Shown piece by piece: positions 16,696-26,573 of a stretch of 64,000 nt of DNA. Positions within the stretch are counted from its first letter, which is position 1. Every line of letters starts with the position of its first letter. The DNA is from Bdellovibrio bacteriovorus (GTDB lineage Bacteria; Bdellovibrionota; Bdellovibrionia; Bdellovibrionales; Bdellovibrionaceae), in NCBI RefSeq assembly GCF_025558485.1, contig NZ_CP102930.1, positions 1,860,001 to 1,924,000 of the forward strand, given 5' to 3'. The position numbers were made by a program, and so were the translations under genes. The notes under the pieces are model-generated. The model ran no database searches and was not told the DNA's origin. It saw nothing but the letters and a program-made list of their open reading frames with translations.

Positions 16696-19600
16696 GTGCG
16701 AACTACGATCTTCTGGTTATGCTTTCTTTTATCACTTGAAGCTTGGGCCTTACACGGGAACGCGGTGGAGCTTCCGAACGTGCCTCCAGAAGAGTTTGTG
16801 GACAATCGTTGTACTATCACAATTAGAGACACAATTGGTGATGTGAGTGTGACAGGAGATTTTGGGGAAGTTTATGTGAATACCCAGAACGAACTGTTTT
16901 GCAAAGTTGTTAACGAGAGCTCTTATTCTCTCCAGATTTGGTGGTTACACCAAGATCCTTTGGAGTACTATTCATCCAGTATGTACGCGGCTGGTATAGG
17001 CAACTGTCCGGGTATTTTTCAGGATTTTCCTACAGAGGAAACTTGCTATATTGGTATTAGGTTTGATCCTAAGAGTATCGTTAATGAAACTTCGAACTTT
17101 TCAGTTATCTGGCGTTTTATGTCCGGTGGAAATCAAGTGCGTAGTGTTCAGCATAGATACTACTTCAAAGGTTCATCTACTTATCGCTTGGGGCCCGAAG
17201 ATCCGGTTGAACTGCCTGAAGACGACGATGATCCTGATGCGCCTCCTCAGACGGGACAATCTACTCATGTCGAGCCTTGTAATTGTATAAAGACGCAAAG
17301 CGGATCAATTATTAGAGTTGATAACCTGTCATTTGGCGAAGAAGTTCCTGTCGTTGGCACAAGTGTGTCGTTAGTTTATTCTAGCGAGCTTTCCGTGGGA
17401 TATGAGGTTCCTTATATCAATCGGACTAAATATGCCTCTTTTAATCCGGAAGGTTGGATGGTGTCGTTGGTGCATTCCTATGACTTATCTCAACAGCGTC
17501 TTTTTCATGGGACGGGCCGTTCATTTGTTAAGCCGTATATTGATCTGAACTCAACGGAAATAATGGTCCCTGATTCTGGAGAGGTTTATGTTTTTTCAAA
17601 AGTAAATGGTCGTCATTTGCGGACTCTAACTTTTTTAACGGGGGTTACTAGGTATCTTTTTACCTATGACACCAGTGGGTATTTGACTAAGATATCTGAT
17701 CTCTATGGAAATGAAACTCACTTTGTTCGTAGAATAGATAATACGCTGAAAGAAGTTATTCCTCCACTAGGGTTGGCGACAAATATTCAGGTGGACAGTC
17801 AGGGACGCATAAATCGAATTATTAATCCTGCAGGTGAAGTTCACAGTATCATTTATAAAGCCGGTACGGATCTTATAAGTGAGTTCAAGTTTCCGTCTGG
17901 AGCCGCAACAGCGGTAACATACGATGCAAAAGGAAGATTGAAAAGTACTCGAAAGGCTGGGACAGGATACGATTTTTCAATAGTTGGCGATGAGGAACGT
18001 GATGGCAACTATATAGTTCAGCGTTCCACCGAAGGGGTGATGTCGCGCTTCCGCAGCTATCGACAATTTTCAGGAAATACATATGTAAGATGGGAGAAGG
18101 GACCTACGGGAGAAGTCTCAAGTTACCATGAAGATCTTGATGGTTCGGCGACGACACAGCTTCGAGATAGTTGGGTTACGTCATTTACTGATAATGACGT
18201 TCGTTTTGGAGCAGCGCTTCCCCGACAAGACTATTTGGTTGAGACAGAGCGTGCGATCGAACGAACTACTAGGATTAGTCAGGATTTGATTGGCGGTGGC
18301 ACTTCTCCTTTTAGCTATACATCTCTTACTGAAGAGGTAAGTATCAACGGGATGGTGCATTCTGCGTATTTTAATTGGGCGACTAAAACCATGACGATGA
18401 CATCGGCAGAGGGGATTGAGTCTGGCTACAAGTTGGATGCAAACGAGAGAATCATAGCGTCCTGGCACGGCACAGATGAGCCGATTGATATTACTTATAA
18501 TTCTCGAGGAAAAATTCATAGAATTGAACGTGGTGCCCGAACTATCAGCGAGTTGCAGTATGATGGAAGTGGCAATATAAGCTCGATTAGTAAATCTGGA
18601 TATGGAACAAGTTCTTTCTTGTATGATCTTGCAGGCAGGGTGACTTTGACAACGATGCCCAACGGGCAATCAATCTTCTATCAATATAACTCAGATGGTC
18701 TTTTGTCTTCTATTACCCCGGCAGGAAAGCCGGCTCATTGGCTCTTTTATAATGCCTGGGGAGGAGTCAGCGGCTATCGTCCTCCTGTCATTAGCGGCGT
18801 TGATGCGTCAATTAGCTATCAGTACGATAGGGACAAGAGGATAAGGTCGATTCTCAAGCCGAGCTATTCGGAGTTGTCATTTGTATATGCTGTTAATGGA
18901 ACACTGGCTTCGATAAGAACGCCCGAGAAGAGCCAAAAGTACGAGTACTATCCTAGTTCATCTCAAGTAAAGAAAGTTACGTCTTTTGATGGTGTTGAAA
19001 GTTCCTATGAATATGCAGGGAGACTCCTTGCTGGCATTACTCAAAGAGTTGTCTTTGGGGTAGAGATTGTATCAAAGGTACTATACACGTATGACAATTT
19101 TTTTCGTCCATCGAAGAAAACGATTTCTGCAAGCTATTTACCCCAGGATATCGTAATCAAGACAACTTATGACAAGGATGGACGACCTCTGCAAAACGGC
19201 GAGATTTCCTATACCTACGATGGGGTTAGCGGGAGAGCTACTACAGCAGCTATTGGAAATGTTCACGATCAATGGGGTTATAATAGTTTTGGGGAAATTT
19301 CTTCGTATCAGTCTTCTTTTGTCTTGGGAAGTCCCATTCCTATGTACTCTTATACTTTGGAGAGAGATCTTGCTGGACGTATTACTCAAAAGACGGAAAC
19401 TGTTCTTCAGAAAACAAATGTATATAATTATGTCTATGATAGTGCCGGGCGACTATCGACAGTAAGAAAAAATGGAATTGTTATTAGCCAATACGAGTAT
19501 GATGGAAATGGGAATCGACTTTCTGGCATAAATGAAGGAATGGCATTCACGGCTACCTATGATGATCAGGATCGAATTTTAACTTATAATGGGAAGCAGT

Positions 19601-20877
19601 ACCTCCATAACAATTCGGGTGATGTTGTTGGAATTCAAGAGCCAATCTTAAGCAGACCACATAGCTATTCTTATGGTCCTCTGGGTAAGATGAAGTCCTA
19701 TGTTCAAGCCAATGGAAAACAAGGAGAGCTTCTCGAAAATGCTCAGGGGCAGACAGTGCGCTGGATGCGAAATGGGGCGTCGCTTCGCTATGATATGTAT
19801 GAAGGAGTAAGGCTGGTTGGGACATTCGATGAAGTAGCACGTACTTCTCAGTTCTATGTTCACGGAGAGTATGTGTTAACACCTTCGTATATGACTTACA
19901 AAGGGAGAGCATATCGTTTCATTACAGATCATCTGGGCTCTCCAAGGCTGATTGTGGATGTTGAAAATGGTAAAATCTTGCAGGAAATCGAGTATGATGT
20001 TTGGGGTAAGGTCTTGCGTGATACAAATGTCGGGGTTCAGCCATTCTCGTTTGCTGGTGGAATTGTGAATCATGATACGGGGTTTGTGAGATTCGGAGCT
20101 CGTGATTATGATCCGGAGACTGGGAGATGGACGAGCAAGGATCCGATATTGTTCAGTGGTGGGGATACGAACTTGTATGGGTACGTGAATAGTGACCCTA
20201 TTAACGGTATTGATCCAAGTGGTCTCAAAACCAGAATACTTATAACCAGAAATGCACTTGGATTTGGTAATCACGTTGCTCTTCAAGTTGACAATGGAGG
20301 TAGTCCGATTCTCTACGATCCGGGTGGCTCCTTTGGAGGGGCTAAGTCAGGTACTGGGGCTTTTGATGGCGGCGCTGCTGTATCTGCCGGGAATGATAAA
20401 CACCGATCACCACCGGAGACTGGGAGATGGACGAGCAAGGATCCGATATTGTTCAGTGGTGGGGATGTAAATCTTTATGGTTATGTACTCCAAGACCCTA
20501 TCAACTTATATGATCCATCTGGTACTGATGTGTGGATTGAAGGTGCGAATGAAAAGGAGCCAATGGGGCACTGGAGTGTTAATGTCGGAGAACCAGATGG
20601 AGATTATAAGTCTTATAGTTTTGCCTATGATTTTGATCTAGGTCGCCCTTTGGGTGGACATGTTTATCCTGATGTTGAGTTGGGAGGTAATATTCTCAGA
20701 TATAAAATTACTACTTCATCAGTTGATCGTGAAATGATTCGGCAGCTAGATGCTGAAGTGGGTAGGCAGGGAAACTATTTGAAAGAAGGAACTTGCAGGG
20801 GCTTTAGTGAAAATGTGTTCAACTCGACTCCAGGGGTTGAGGTGCCATATCGTGGAAAGAGAAGTAATGGGAAGTAA
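16696..20877 (+). CDS. Secreted Rhs/YD-repeat protein with a duplicated core end and two C-terminal tips
   Basis: A 1393-aa protein with a signal peptide (about residues 1-18) that starts at a GTG behind GGGGGAG. Residues about 190-1130 hold YD repeats of the Rhs shell, which encloses a C-terminal toxin. The conserved core end (RFGARDYDPETGRWTSKDPI, then NLYGYV and DPSG) appears at about residues 1133-1175. A first tip of about 64 aa follows, with GFGNHVALQVD and ILYDPGG. The core end then recurs exactly 100 codons later with a 54-bp identical DNA stretch, and a second tip of about 120 aa ends the protein. The second tip has GHWSVNVG and later GTCRGFSENVF, a His-before-Cys order suggestive of a permuted papain-like peptidase or amidase. 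No type VI secretion genes are visible; export by Sec is implied. The toxic activity is inferred. Confidence 0.85.
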   Translation: MRTTIFWLCFLLSLEAWALHGNAVELPNVPPEEFVDNRCTITIRDTIGDVSVTGDFGEVYVNTQNELFCKVVNESSYSLQIWWLHQDPLEYYSSSMYAAGIGNCPGIFQDFPTEETCYIGIRFDPKSIVNETSNFSVIWRFMSGGNQVRSVQHRYYFKGSSTYRLGPEDPVELPEDDDDPDAPPQTGQSTHVEPCNCIKTQSGSIIRVDNLSFGEEVPVVGTSVSLVYSSELSVGYEVPYINRTKYASFNPEGWMVSLVHSYDLSQQRLFHGTGRSFVKPYIDLNSTEIMVPDSGEVYVFSKVNGRHLRTLTFLTGVTRYLFTYDTSGYLTKISDLYGNETHFVRRIDNTLKEVIPPLGLATNIQVDSQGRINRIINPAGEVHSIIYKAGTDLISEFKFPSGAATAVTYDAKGRLKSTRKAGTGYDFSIVGDEERDGNYIVQRSTEGVMSRFRSYRQFSGNTYVRWEKGPTGEVSSYHEDLDGSATTQLRDSWVTSFTDNDVRFGAALPRQDYLVETERAIERTTRISQDLIGGGTSPFSYTSLTEEVSINGMVHSAYFNWATKTMTMTSAEGIESGYKLDANERIIASWHGTDEPIDITYNSRGKIHRIERGARTISELQYDGSGNISSISKSGYGTSSFLYDLAGRVTLTTMPNGQSIFYQYNSDGLLSSITPAGKPAHWLFYNAWGGVSGYRPPVISGVDASISYQYDRDKRIRSILKPSYSELSFVYAVNGTLASIRTPEKSQKYEYYPSSSQVKKVTSFDGVESSYEYAGRLLAGITQRVVFGVEIVSKVLYTYDNFFRPSKKTISASYLPQDIVIKTTYDKDGRPLQNGEISYTYDGVSGRATTAAIGNVHDQWGYNSFGEISSYQSSFVLGSPIPMYSYTLERDLAGRITQKTETVLQKTNVYNYVYDSAGRLSTVRKNGIVISQYEYDGNGNRLSGINEGMAFTATYDDQDRILTYNGKQYLHNNSGDVVGIQEPILSRPHSYSYGPLGKMKSYVQANGKQGELLENAQGQTVRWMRNGASLRYDMYEGVRLVGTFDEVARTSQFYVHGEYVLTPSYMTYKGRAYRFITDHLGSPRLIVDVENGKILQEIEYDVWGKVLRDTNVGVQPFSFAGGIVNHDTGFVRFGARDYDPETGRWTSKDPILFSGGDTNLYGYVNSDPINGIDPSGLKTRILITRNALGFGNHVALQVDNGGSPILYDPGGSFGGAKSGTGAFDGGAAVSAGNDKHRSPPETGRWTSKDPILFSGGDVNLYGYVLQDPINLYDPSGTDVWIEGANEKEPMGHWSVNVGEPDGDYKSYSFAYDFDLGRPLGGHVYPDVELGGNILRYKITTSSVDREMIRQLDAEVGRQGNYLKEGTCRGFSENVFNSTPGVEVPYRGKRSNGK
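20113..20166 (+). repeat. Rhs core-end repeat, copy 1
   Basis: This 54-base stretch is identical to 20413-20466 and encodes PETGRWTSKDPILFSGGD. Beyond it the two core ends continue with similar protein but different codons, which marks the boundary of a recombination tract. Confidence 0.9.
20413..20466 (+). repeat. Rhs core-end repeat, copy 2
   Basis: Exact copy of 20113-20166, offset by 300 bases, so the frame is kept and both tips are read in one protein. Confidence 0.9.
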
Positions 20878-21127
20878 GGGCAGAGTTGAATTTTTTATTC
20901 TATGGGGCATAGGGCTGGGGCTCATGGTTGCCGGTGGCGTTTTTGGATTGGCGAGCTCAGAGGATTACAGCCGAATTCTCTGGTATTGTATGGGGCTTGA
21001 AGCTCTAGCTTTAGCAGCATTCTTGAAGCTATACAGGGCCTCGGGAAAGACGGGAAAAATCGTATGTTCTTTAACCATCATGATGTCGTTATTTCTGATG
21101 CTTCAGGCCTGGAATCGAATTTTTTAG
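20867..21127 (+). CDS. Small membrane protein, candidate immunity protein for the Rhs tip
   Basis: An 86-aa protein whose ATG overlaps the end of the Rhs gene (Rhs stop at 20875-20877), so it is translationally coupled. It has three hydrophobic stretches (FFILWGIGLGLMVAGGVFGL, WYCMGLEALALAAFL and VCSLTIMMSLFLML) and would sit in the inner membrane. A longer frame from 20807 exists but would run far into the Rhs tip. Genes placed this way after rhs toxins usually encode the cognate immunity protein; here that is inferred from position, since no family is recognised. Confidence 0.6.
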   Translation: MGSKGRVEFFILWGIGLGLMVAGGVFGLASSEDYSRILWYCMGLEALALAAFLKLYRASGKTGKIVCSLTIMMSLFLMLQAWNRIF

Positions 21128-21142
21128 AGTTTCTTAAAGTTT

Positions 21143-21643
21143 ATGGCGAATCCCCGTTTTATGTTAATTAGATTATTTTGTTCTCTAGTTTTTGCGGCAA
21201 TTTTCCTTATTAGTGTAGGTGGATATTCTGCACTTCCCTGTCCTTACGGAAAGGACTTGTTGGATATGGATAAGGCCGAAGGAAAGGTGGCTGCATCCTT
21301 GATGAGATATTTTGAAGATAAGGAGAATGTTGGAAAGAAGATACAGATAGAAAAATGTAAATATAAGATTGTTGTTGATGGCTTGAGGTTTGTTGGGTTG
21401 GCGAGTGGGAAAGATCCAGATTTATCCATCGCTATGCTGGAAAAAAGTGGAGTTCGCAAGGCTGTTGTGTGGATTAAAAATAAAAAGTCTTCTTCTCGGC
21501 TTCCCCAGTGTGCGGACGGAGATAGTAACTTAACATTGTTCGGTGAGATATATACTTTTGAAAATTTGAATATAGTAGGGCAGATGGTCTTTATTAATTG
21601 CCCACCATATTCGTGGAAGCGCTTGGAGTCCACTGTGCGATGA
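21143..21643 (+). CDS. Secreted protein of unknown function in the Rhs locus
   Basis: A 166-aa protein with an N-terminal hydrophobic segment (LIRLFCSLVFAAIFLISVGG) that is probably a signal peptide or anchor, then a soluble region with four cysteines. I recognise no domain. It begins 15 bases after the small membrane protein, in the same direction, so it belongs to the Rhs operon and is a second immunity candidate, acting in the periplasm. No strong ribosome-binding site precedes the ATG at 21143; an ATG at 21161 is an alternative. Confidence 0.55.
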   Translation: MANPRFMLIRLFCSLVFAAIFLISVGGYSALPCPYGKDLLDMDKAEGKVAASLMRYFEDKENVGKKIQIEKCKYKIVVDGLRFVGLASGKDPDLSIAMLEKSGVRKAVVWIKNKKSSSRLPQCADGDSNLTLFGEIYTFENLNIVGQMVFINCPPYSWKRLESTVR

Positions 21644-21833
21644 AGCTCGGTTATGCTACGGCTACGGCCGTTTAGAAGACTGAGAACTGAGGTTGTGAGT
21701 CCTGGTTTGAATTTCATGAAAAGACCAGCGTGCTTTACGTCTATTCGAAGCACTGATGATGCCACGAGTGTCTTGAAAGTGCTGCTATCTACCGATCCAC
21801 TAACTTCGATAATCGTTTTGTAGGAGGGTTATT

Positions 21834-22115
21834 TTGGAAAAAATTATTTTAGTGTTCCTGTTGCTTTGTACTATGGAAAGTCGTGCGGGCTCGACGGTGG
21901 TGGCCTGCGGCAACAAAGAGTACCAAAAAGCAGATGAACAATTGTCCTCTGTCGTAAAAGGATTGAAAAATTCAAAGAAGCCATGGCTGGAACTTCAGTC
22001 TGTCTTCAAAGTCTGGGAGCCATGCAAAAGTAAGTTTCAGGACAATGTTGCTGTCTCCTATTGGAGGATAGATACTTCTAAGAGAGGTAACAAAGTCTCT
22101 CCTTCGTCGGCCTAG
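21834..22115 (+). CDS. Small secreted protein, possibly truncated
   Basis: A 93-aa frame that starts at TTG behind GGAGGG, with a short signal peptide (IILVFLLLCTMESRAGS). Two cysteines (in VACGNKE and WEPCKSK) and a helical middle follow. The last 16 or so residues are polar and look like read-through into non-coding sequence, so the gene may have lost its 3' end by frameshift. No family recognised. The 190 bases before it (21644-21833) show no gene. Confidence 0.45.
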   Translation: MEKIILVFLLLCTMESRAGSTVVACGNKEYQKADEQLSSVVKGLKNSKKPWLELQSVFKVWEPCKSKFQDNVAVSYWRIDTSKRGNKVSPSSA

Positions 22116-22217
22116 TTTTCTGTCGCAAAGTATAAACAAGAAATCTTGTTTTGCGATTTTGTAATTCTCGTTATCTCCTTGTGAAAACATAAAGTTATTT
22201 ACAGGAGGCTGCGAGAG

Positions 22218-24476
22218 ATGAATCTTGCTCGATGTATCAGATCAATAATAACCTTTTCATTTATTTTTGCGTTCTCGCTAAGTGCTCAGGCCGAAAGCCT
22301 CCGTTTTAATTACTCAGCGAAGCTTCAGAATCTTATTAGTACGAATCAGCAGTATTCGATTGCAAAAGTCAGTATGTTGCCTTCCAACCCGAATCCGGGA
22401 CAAAAAGTAAGTTTTGCGATAGAGGTTGTAACGGGATTTGAAGGCCCTGCAGAACTTGATCTGATTCTTTCAGTAAGCTTCAATGGACAACCTTTGAAGT
22501 CTTATCATCGCGGCGGACGACTGTGGGTGACGGAAGCGGTTCTTATTGAAGCTGCTGGGGCATTCCCACATACAGCTCAACTGTTTGTTCAAAATCGCAA
22601 TGAATCAGAATTTATCCAGAAACAGCTTATTGAAGCTAAGACTGATATCGAGTCGTTAAATCGTCAGATTTCCCAAGAAACAGATCCTGCGCGCAAGGCC
22701 TACTTGGAATCCCAACGCGATATTCGACAGTCTTACGTCATAGATCTTCAAAATAGTCTGGAAGCATTGAAGCGCCCGGTAGCTTCAAAAACAACGGTGT
22801 TCGATATCGGGCATGCTACTACTCCCGTGGATCAGCCAAGTATTTCTGCTGTAGATCCATCTTATGGCTCCAAGGACGGAGGACAGCAGGTCATTATTAC
22901 GGGCGAAAACCTGGAAGAAACAACAAAACTTCTATTTGGAGGTGAAGAGATTCCCTTTTCTTCTTTGGTGATTACGGGAACGTCCATTACCTTTACCACG
23001 CCGGCTTCTACTGAAGGAGCTAAAGAAGTCATTCTGGAATCCACTTCGGGCGGTTCAACCGTAACCACGCGTCTTAAAAATGCATACATTGCTATTGAAG
23101 TGCAAACCGGAGGTCCTGTAGGACCAGCTTATCCAGTGGCATTTGCTGGAGTTCCGAAAGACACCCCGGCAGAAGTTCCGGTGCAGTTGGATGGCAGTGC
23201 TTCGTACAGCCCTGATGAAGCTGCTTTAACGTATTTGTGGACGGTGGTAACTAAGCCAGCAGGGGCAGGCACGCAAGATGGAGTTCTTGATGACGCTACT
23301 TTGGTCAATCCGTCTTTTTCAGCGACTGTAAGTGGAACCTACGTGGTTTCGCTGGTTGTATCAAATGGAGTAAAGCAAAGTGCTCCCTCTTTGACAGTTG
23401 TTACTGTGGGGCCGAAAGATCCTGTTACTTTAACACCATCCCAAATTTCTGGAGTGGTTTCCAAAGATGGTGTCTATATTGGGTCATTCAGGGCTTGTAA
23501 TAATCTTCAGTCCGAAATGCGGTACCAGCTTTTTAATGCCAACCGTATAGTTCTGATTTCCGGGTTTAAAAGAGGAGTTATTGCAAAGGGGAACTGTCAG
23601 ACGTTCCAGTTTTCTGTTACAAACTATGGAACTACCACATTGAACTTCGATATTCCGTTTGTTGTTCAAAATCCTGTTCATTTTACTAAAATTTTGAATA
23701 TTGAAGTTGCTCCAGTAGCAGCTACAGCATTGTCGCTTTTGACCGGTTTCTCCGCATCCCAATGGGCGGGAGAACAAGACTTGGAAGTGCTATCGCAGTC
23801 CTCGTATGTTCCTCTATTTGGTACTTATGATGAAGCGGCAGAAACATTTATTGTTATCAGAAATGATTCATCGTCTGCGATCACGATTACTCAGGCTCCA
23901 GTTATTACTCACTTGAACGGTAGTGCTGGAGTATTTTCTGCCGACTTGCCAACTGGTGGCATTGAGATCCCGGCTAATGACCAAGTGTTATTCCCGATTT
24001 TAGTGAGTCCTGGAACCTTTATTGGAAATATCGCGGAGGCAATGCTTGAGTGGGAAACTGAAATCAACGGACCGTCACGAGTTTTAATGCTCCAGACATA
24101 TAAATTGGCAGCTCCTACTAGTCAGGCTGTTACAGTGGACTTTGGTGAACATGAGGCTGGCTATTATCCTCCCGGTAAGTACTTGAGAGTGCCTTCTGAC
24201 TTCCTTGGAAGTGTTGCGGGCTTTGCGGAGGTTTCAAGTATCACCGTGACCGACGACGATAATGGGGATTTCTATTTGGATTTAACCTCGTGGCCGGGAA
24301 GTATGCTTGTTGGGAATATCGATTATATCAGATCCACGGGTATAGACTTGCGAGCGGATTTTGAAAATTTTGCGGCTGGCGTCTATCAAGGCAAAGTACA
24401 AGTCAAAGTAAAAGGCTATCAAACGCCATTTGAATACACCTGTGATTTGACTCTCGTGGCACCGGAAGAACCATAA
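22218..24476 (+). CDS. Secreted protein with a shared novel N-terminal domain, IPT/TIG and PKD-like domains
   Basis: A 752-aa exported protein (signal peptide cleaved after SAQA, about residue 25). Residues about 45-200 form a beta-rich domain (NPNPGQKVSFAIEV) interrupted by a long charged helical hairpin (IESLNRQISQETDPARKAYL and beyond). The same arrangement occurs in both following genes. An IPT/TIG Ig-like domain (PSISAVDPSYGSKDGGQQVI) covers about 210-295 and a PKD-like domain (VPVQLDGSASYSPDE) about 310-400; the remaining 350 residues are beta-rich and unassigned. ACAGGAGG lies 11 bases before the ATG. It is the first gene of a three-gene operon. Function is unknown; the architecture suggests an extracellular binding or scaffold protein. 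Confidence 0.75.
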   Translation: MNLARCIRSIITFSFIFAFSLSAQAESLRFNYSAKLQNLISTNQQYSIAKVSMLPSNPNPGQKVSFAIEVVTGFEGPAELDLILSVSFNGQPLKSYHRGGRLWVTEAVLIEAAGAFPHTAQLFVQNRNESEFIQKQLIEAKTDIESLNRQISQETDPARKAYLESQRDIRQSYVIDLQNSLEALKRPVASKTTVFDIGHATTPVDQPSISAVDPSYGSKDGGQQVIITGENLEETTKLLFGGEEIPFSSLVITGTSITFTTPASTEGAKEVILESTSGGSTVTTRLKNAYIAIEVQTGGPVGPAYPVAFAGVPKDTPAEVPVQLDGSASYSPDEAALTYLWTVVTKPAGAGTQDGVLDDATLVNPSFSATVSGTYVVSLVVSNGVKQSAPSLTVVTVGPKDPVTLTPSQISGVVSKDGVYIGSFRACNNLQSEMRYQLFNANRIVLISGFKRGVIAKGNCQTFQFSVTNYGTTTLNFDIPFVVQNPVHFTKILNIEVAPVAATALSLLTGFSASQWAGEQDLEVLSQSSYVPLFGTYDEAAETFIVIRNDSSSAITITQAPVITHLNGSAGVFSADLPTGGIEIPANDQVLFPILVSPGTFIGNIAEAMLEWETEINGPSRVLMLQTYKLAAPTSQAVTVDFGEHEAGYYPPGKYLRVPSDFLGSVAGFAEVSSITVTDDDNGDFYLDLTSWPGSMLVGNIDYIRSTGIDLRADFENFAAGVYQGKVQVKVKGYQTPFEYTCDLTLVAPEEP

Positions 24477-24487
24477 GGAGAAGAGCT

Positions 24488-26572
24488 ATGAAAAATCTAA
24501 TTTTTGCAGTTATCTTTGTGTTTCTTGGAATGTCTTCTCATGCTGAAACCACACCTCCGTTAGAGCTCAATCAGGGAAAAATGGTATATTCCGTAGGGGA
24601 TAAGCTCGTTTTGATTGCCTCTCTGCGTATGAAGCCGACTCAGGCAAATACTGAGGTCTTTATGGAGGCTGAGCTCAATGATCAGCCTATTAAGATCACC
24701 AGAATCTCTGAAACAGAAGCGGGGACGGTGTCGCCTGAAATGACCGCATCAGGCAATAATGTATGGAAGGTACGCGCCTTTTTGCAGGACCGTGATTTTG
24801 CAAAGAATATTGCTTTAAGCATTATCAAGTCTGAAAACAAGATCGCCGAGCTGGAGGATCTGCTGGCGATCGAGACTGATCTTGCGAAGAAGGCTCTTTT
24901 GCAGGACGCGATTGATGCAGAAAGTGTGACCAACTTAAGTCTTGAGAATACGCTCGCTAGTCATCGTGTTTTATTGGCTGAGGAAGCTTTGTCGGTGGAT
25001 GTCTATGAGGTTCGCGCCGCTGCCAGCGACGCACCTCCCAGTCTTCGTATTTATACCAATCGGGAAGACAACACATTTGTATTCGGGGAACCGATTCGCG
25101 TCTTTTTTGAGTTCTCAGAGGGGTTGGGCGGACCGACGAAGAACGAACTATTCCCAAGTGTAAATTATTATACCCGCACCGCGGAAAAAGTTTCCAACGA
25201 TCTTTATACGCTGGATTTGGAGGAACGAGATTTTTTCATGAGTGAGATTTCGGTTTCGGCGTACAGTTATTATCGAAATAAGTTCTATTCCGATTCTTAT
25301 CAGGATGCTTACGCAAAAGCCTCGACGATGTCCACCCACTTTTATTTGTTGGCAGAGACAACGGTCGATCCTTATTTGAAGCAGTACTATCAGAGGGAAA
25401 GTGACCACCTAACACGGATACAGGTGGCTTTGTGGGATCTGAATGACAGAATCCGTTACTATGGAACGAGTGAAGCGATCTCCATAACTATAACCCCGGC
25501 CCCACCGCAGTTTAGGAAGGTATCCGCAGGAGGTGATTTCGCCTGTGGAATTTTCGGAGAAGACCTTTATTGCTGGGGCATGAATGGCTATGGTCAGTTA
25601 GCCACAGAAAACTACGTTTCAACGACGATGCCGATATATCCGGTAAGTTTGTCCGGAGGTGTTGGGTCTGTGGATGCCGGAGATCAGCATGTTTGTGCGA
25701 CACGATATGGACGGCTCTATTGCTGGGGCAACGCTTTATACGGTCGTATTGGAAACGGAGAAACCACAGGTTCTTTCGTCGTTCCAATCGCAATTTATCC
25801 CTTTGAAAACCTAAGGCAAGTCAGTGCGGGTGCAAGGCATACCTGTGCTATCGAGGATAAGAGTCTTTATTGCTGGGGCTACAACGGCTATGGTGAGGTG
25901 GGTGACGGTACTATCACTAATGCCGCGCACCCTGTAAATATCATGAATGATGTTATAAAAGTTTCTGCGGGAACGAACATCACTTGTGCAATCACGACGG
26001 CCAAAGAACTTTATTGCTGGGGTAAGAACGACAAAGGTCAATTAGGTCAAGGTTCGACTTCGACGGCGTCTCTGGTGCCTATAAAAGTACCTTCTATTAA
26101 TGATGCCTCCGAGGTTTCTGTGGGAGATGACAACGTCTGTGTCATTGATGGCGGTAAAGGAAAATGCTGGGGTTCTAATCTGGCGGGCTTGTTAGGAACT
26201 GGGTGGTCAGGGGACTATTCATACTATCCTATTGTTGTTGCCGGCTTAGAGTCTGGTGTTTCTCATCTCTCGGTCTCGACTCAGGCGATGTGCATGATCT
26301 TGAACGGATCGGGTCGGTGTATGGGCTCACCTCAAGATGGGGCTTTGGGTAATGGGTTCTTCGGGGGCGCATCCCCATTTCCCTCTCAAGTGATAGGTAT
26401 TTACTCCAATGCTATCGATATTTCAGAGGGCAAGCGTTTTGGCTGCGCAGTCCATGGTGCGGAGCTAAAGTGTTGGGGCAAAAATTATGGTGGCAATTTG
26501 GGTGATGGCTCCGCCACTGGCAATGTGGCAATTCCGGTTGTGGTTATAGATCCGGGAACAAAAGGCAAGTAA
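24488..26572 (+). CDS. Secreted protein with two copies of the novel domain and a seven-bladed RCC1-like propeller
   Basis: A 694-aa protein with a signal peptide (cleavage after SSHAE). The novel beta-plus-helical-hairpin domain occurs twice: about residues 30-180 (YSVGDKLVLIASLRM, then AIETDLAKKALLQ) and about 185-335 (FVFGEPIRVFFEFSE, then ETTVDPYLKQYYQ). Residues about 340-690 contain seven RCC1-like repeats, each with a pair of cysteines in the pattern Cys-x6-9-Cys followed by Trp-Gly or Met-Gly (for example CGIFGEDLYCWG). Seven blades make one complete propeller, probably pinned by disulphides, which fits a life outside the cytoplasm. It starts 11 bases after the preceding gene behind AAGGAG. 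The binding partner is unknown. Confidence 0.75.
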   Translation: MKNLIFAVIFVFLGMSSHAETTPPLELNQGKMVYSVGDKLVLIASLRMKPTQANTEVFMEAELNDQPIKITRISETEAGTVSPEMTASGNNVWKVRAFLQDRDFAKNIALSIIKSENKIAELEDLLAIETDLAKKALLQDAIDAESVTNLSLENTLASHRVLLAEEALSVDVYEVRAAASDAPPSLRIYTNREDNTFVFGEPIRVFFEFSEGLGGPTKNELFPSVNYYTRTAEKVSNDLYTLDLEERDFFMSEISVSAYSYYRNKFYSDSYQDAYAKASTMSTHFYLLAETTVDPYLKQYYQRESDHLTRIQVALWDLNDRIRYYGTSEAISITITPAPPQFRKVSAGGDFACGIFGEDLYCWGMNGYGQLATENYVSTTMPIYPVSLSGGVGSVDAGDQHVCATRYGRLYCWGNALYGRIGNGETTGSFVVPIAIYPFENLRQVSAGARHTCAIEDKSLYCWGYNGYGEVGDGTITNAAHPVNIMNDVIKVSAGTNITCAITTAKELYCWGKNDKGQLGQGSTSTASLVPIKVPSINDASEVSVGDDNVCVIDGGKGKCWGSNLAGLLGTGWSGDYSYYPIVVAGLESGVSHLSVSTQAMCMILNGSGRCMGSPQDGALGNGFFGGASPFPSQVIGIYSNAIDISEGKRFGCAVHGAELKCWGKNYGGNLGDGSATGNVAIPVVVIDPGTKGK

Positions 26573-26573
26573 A

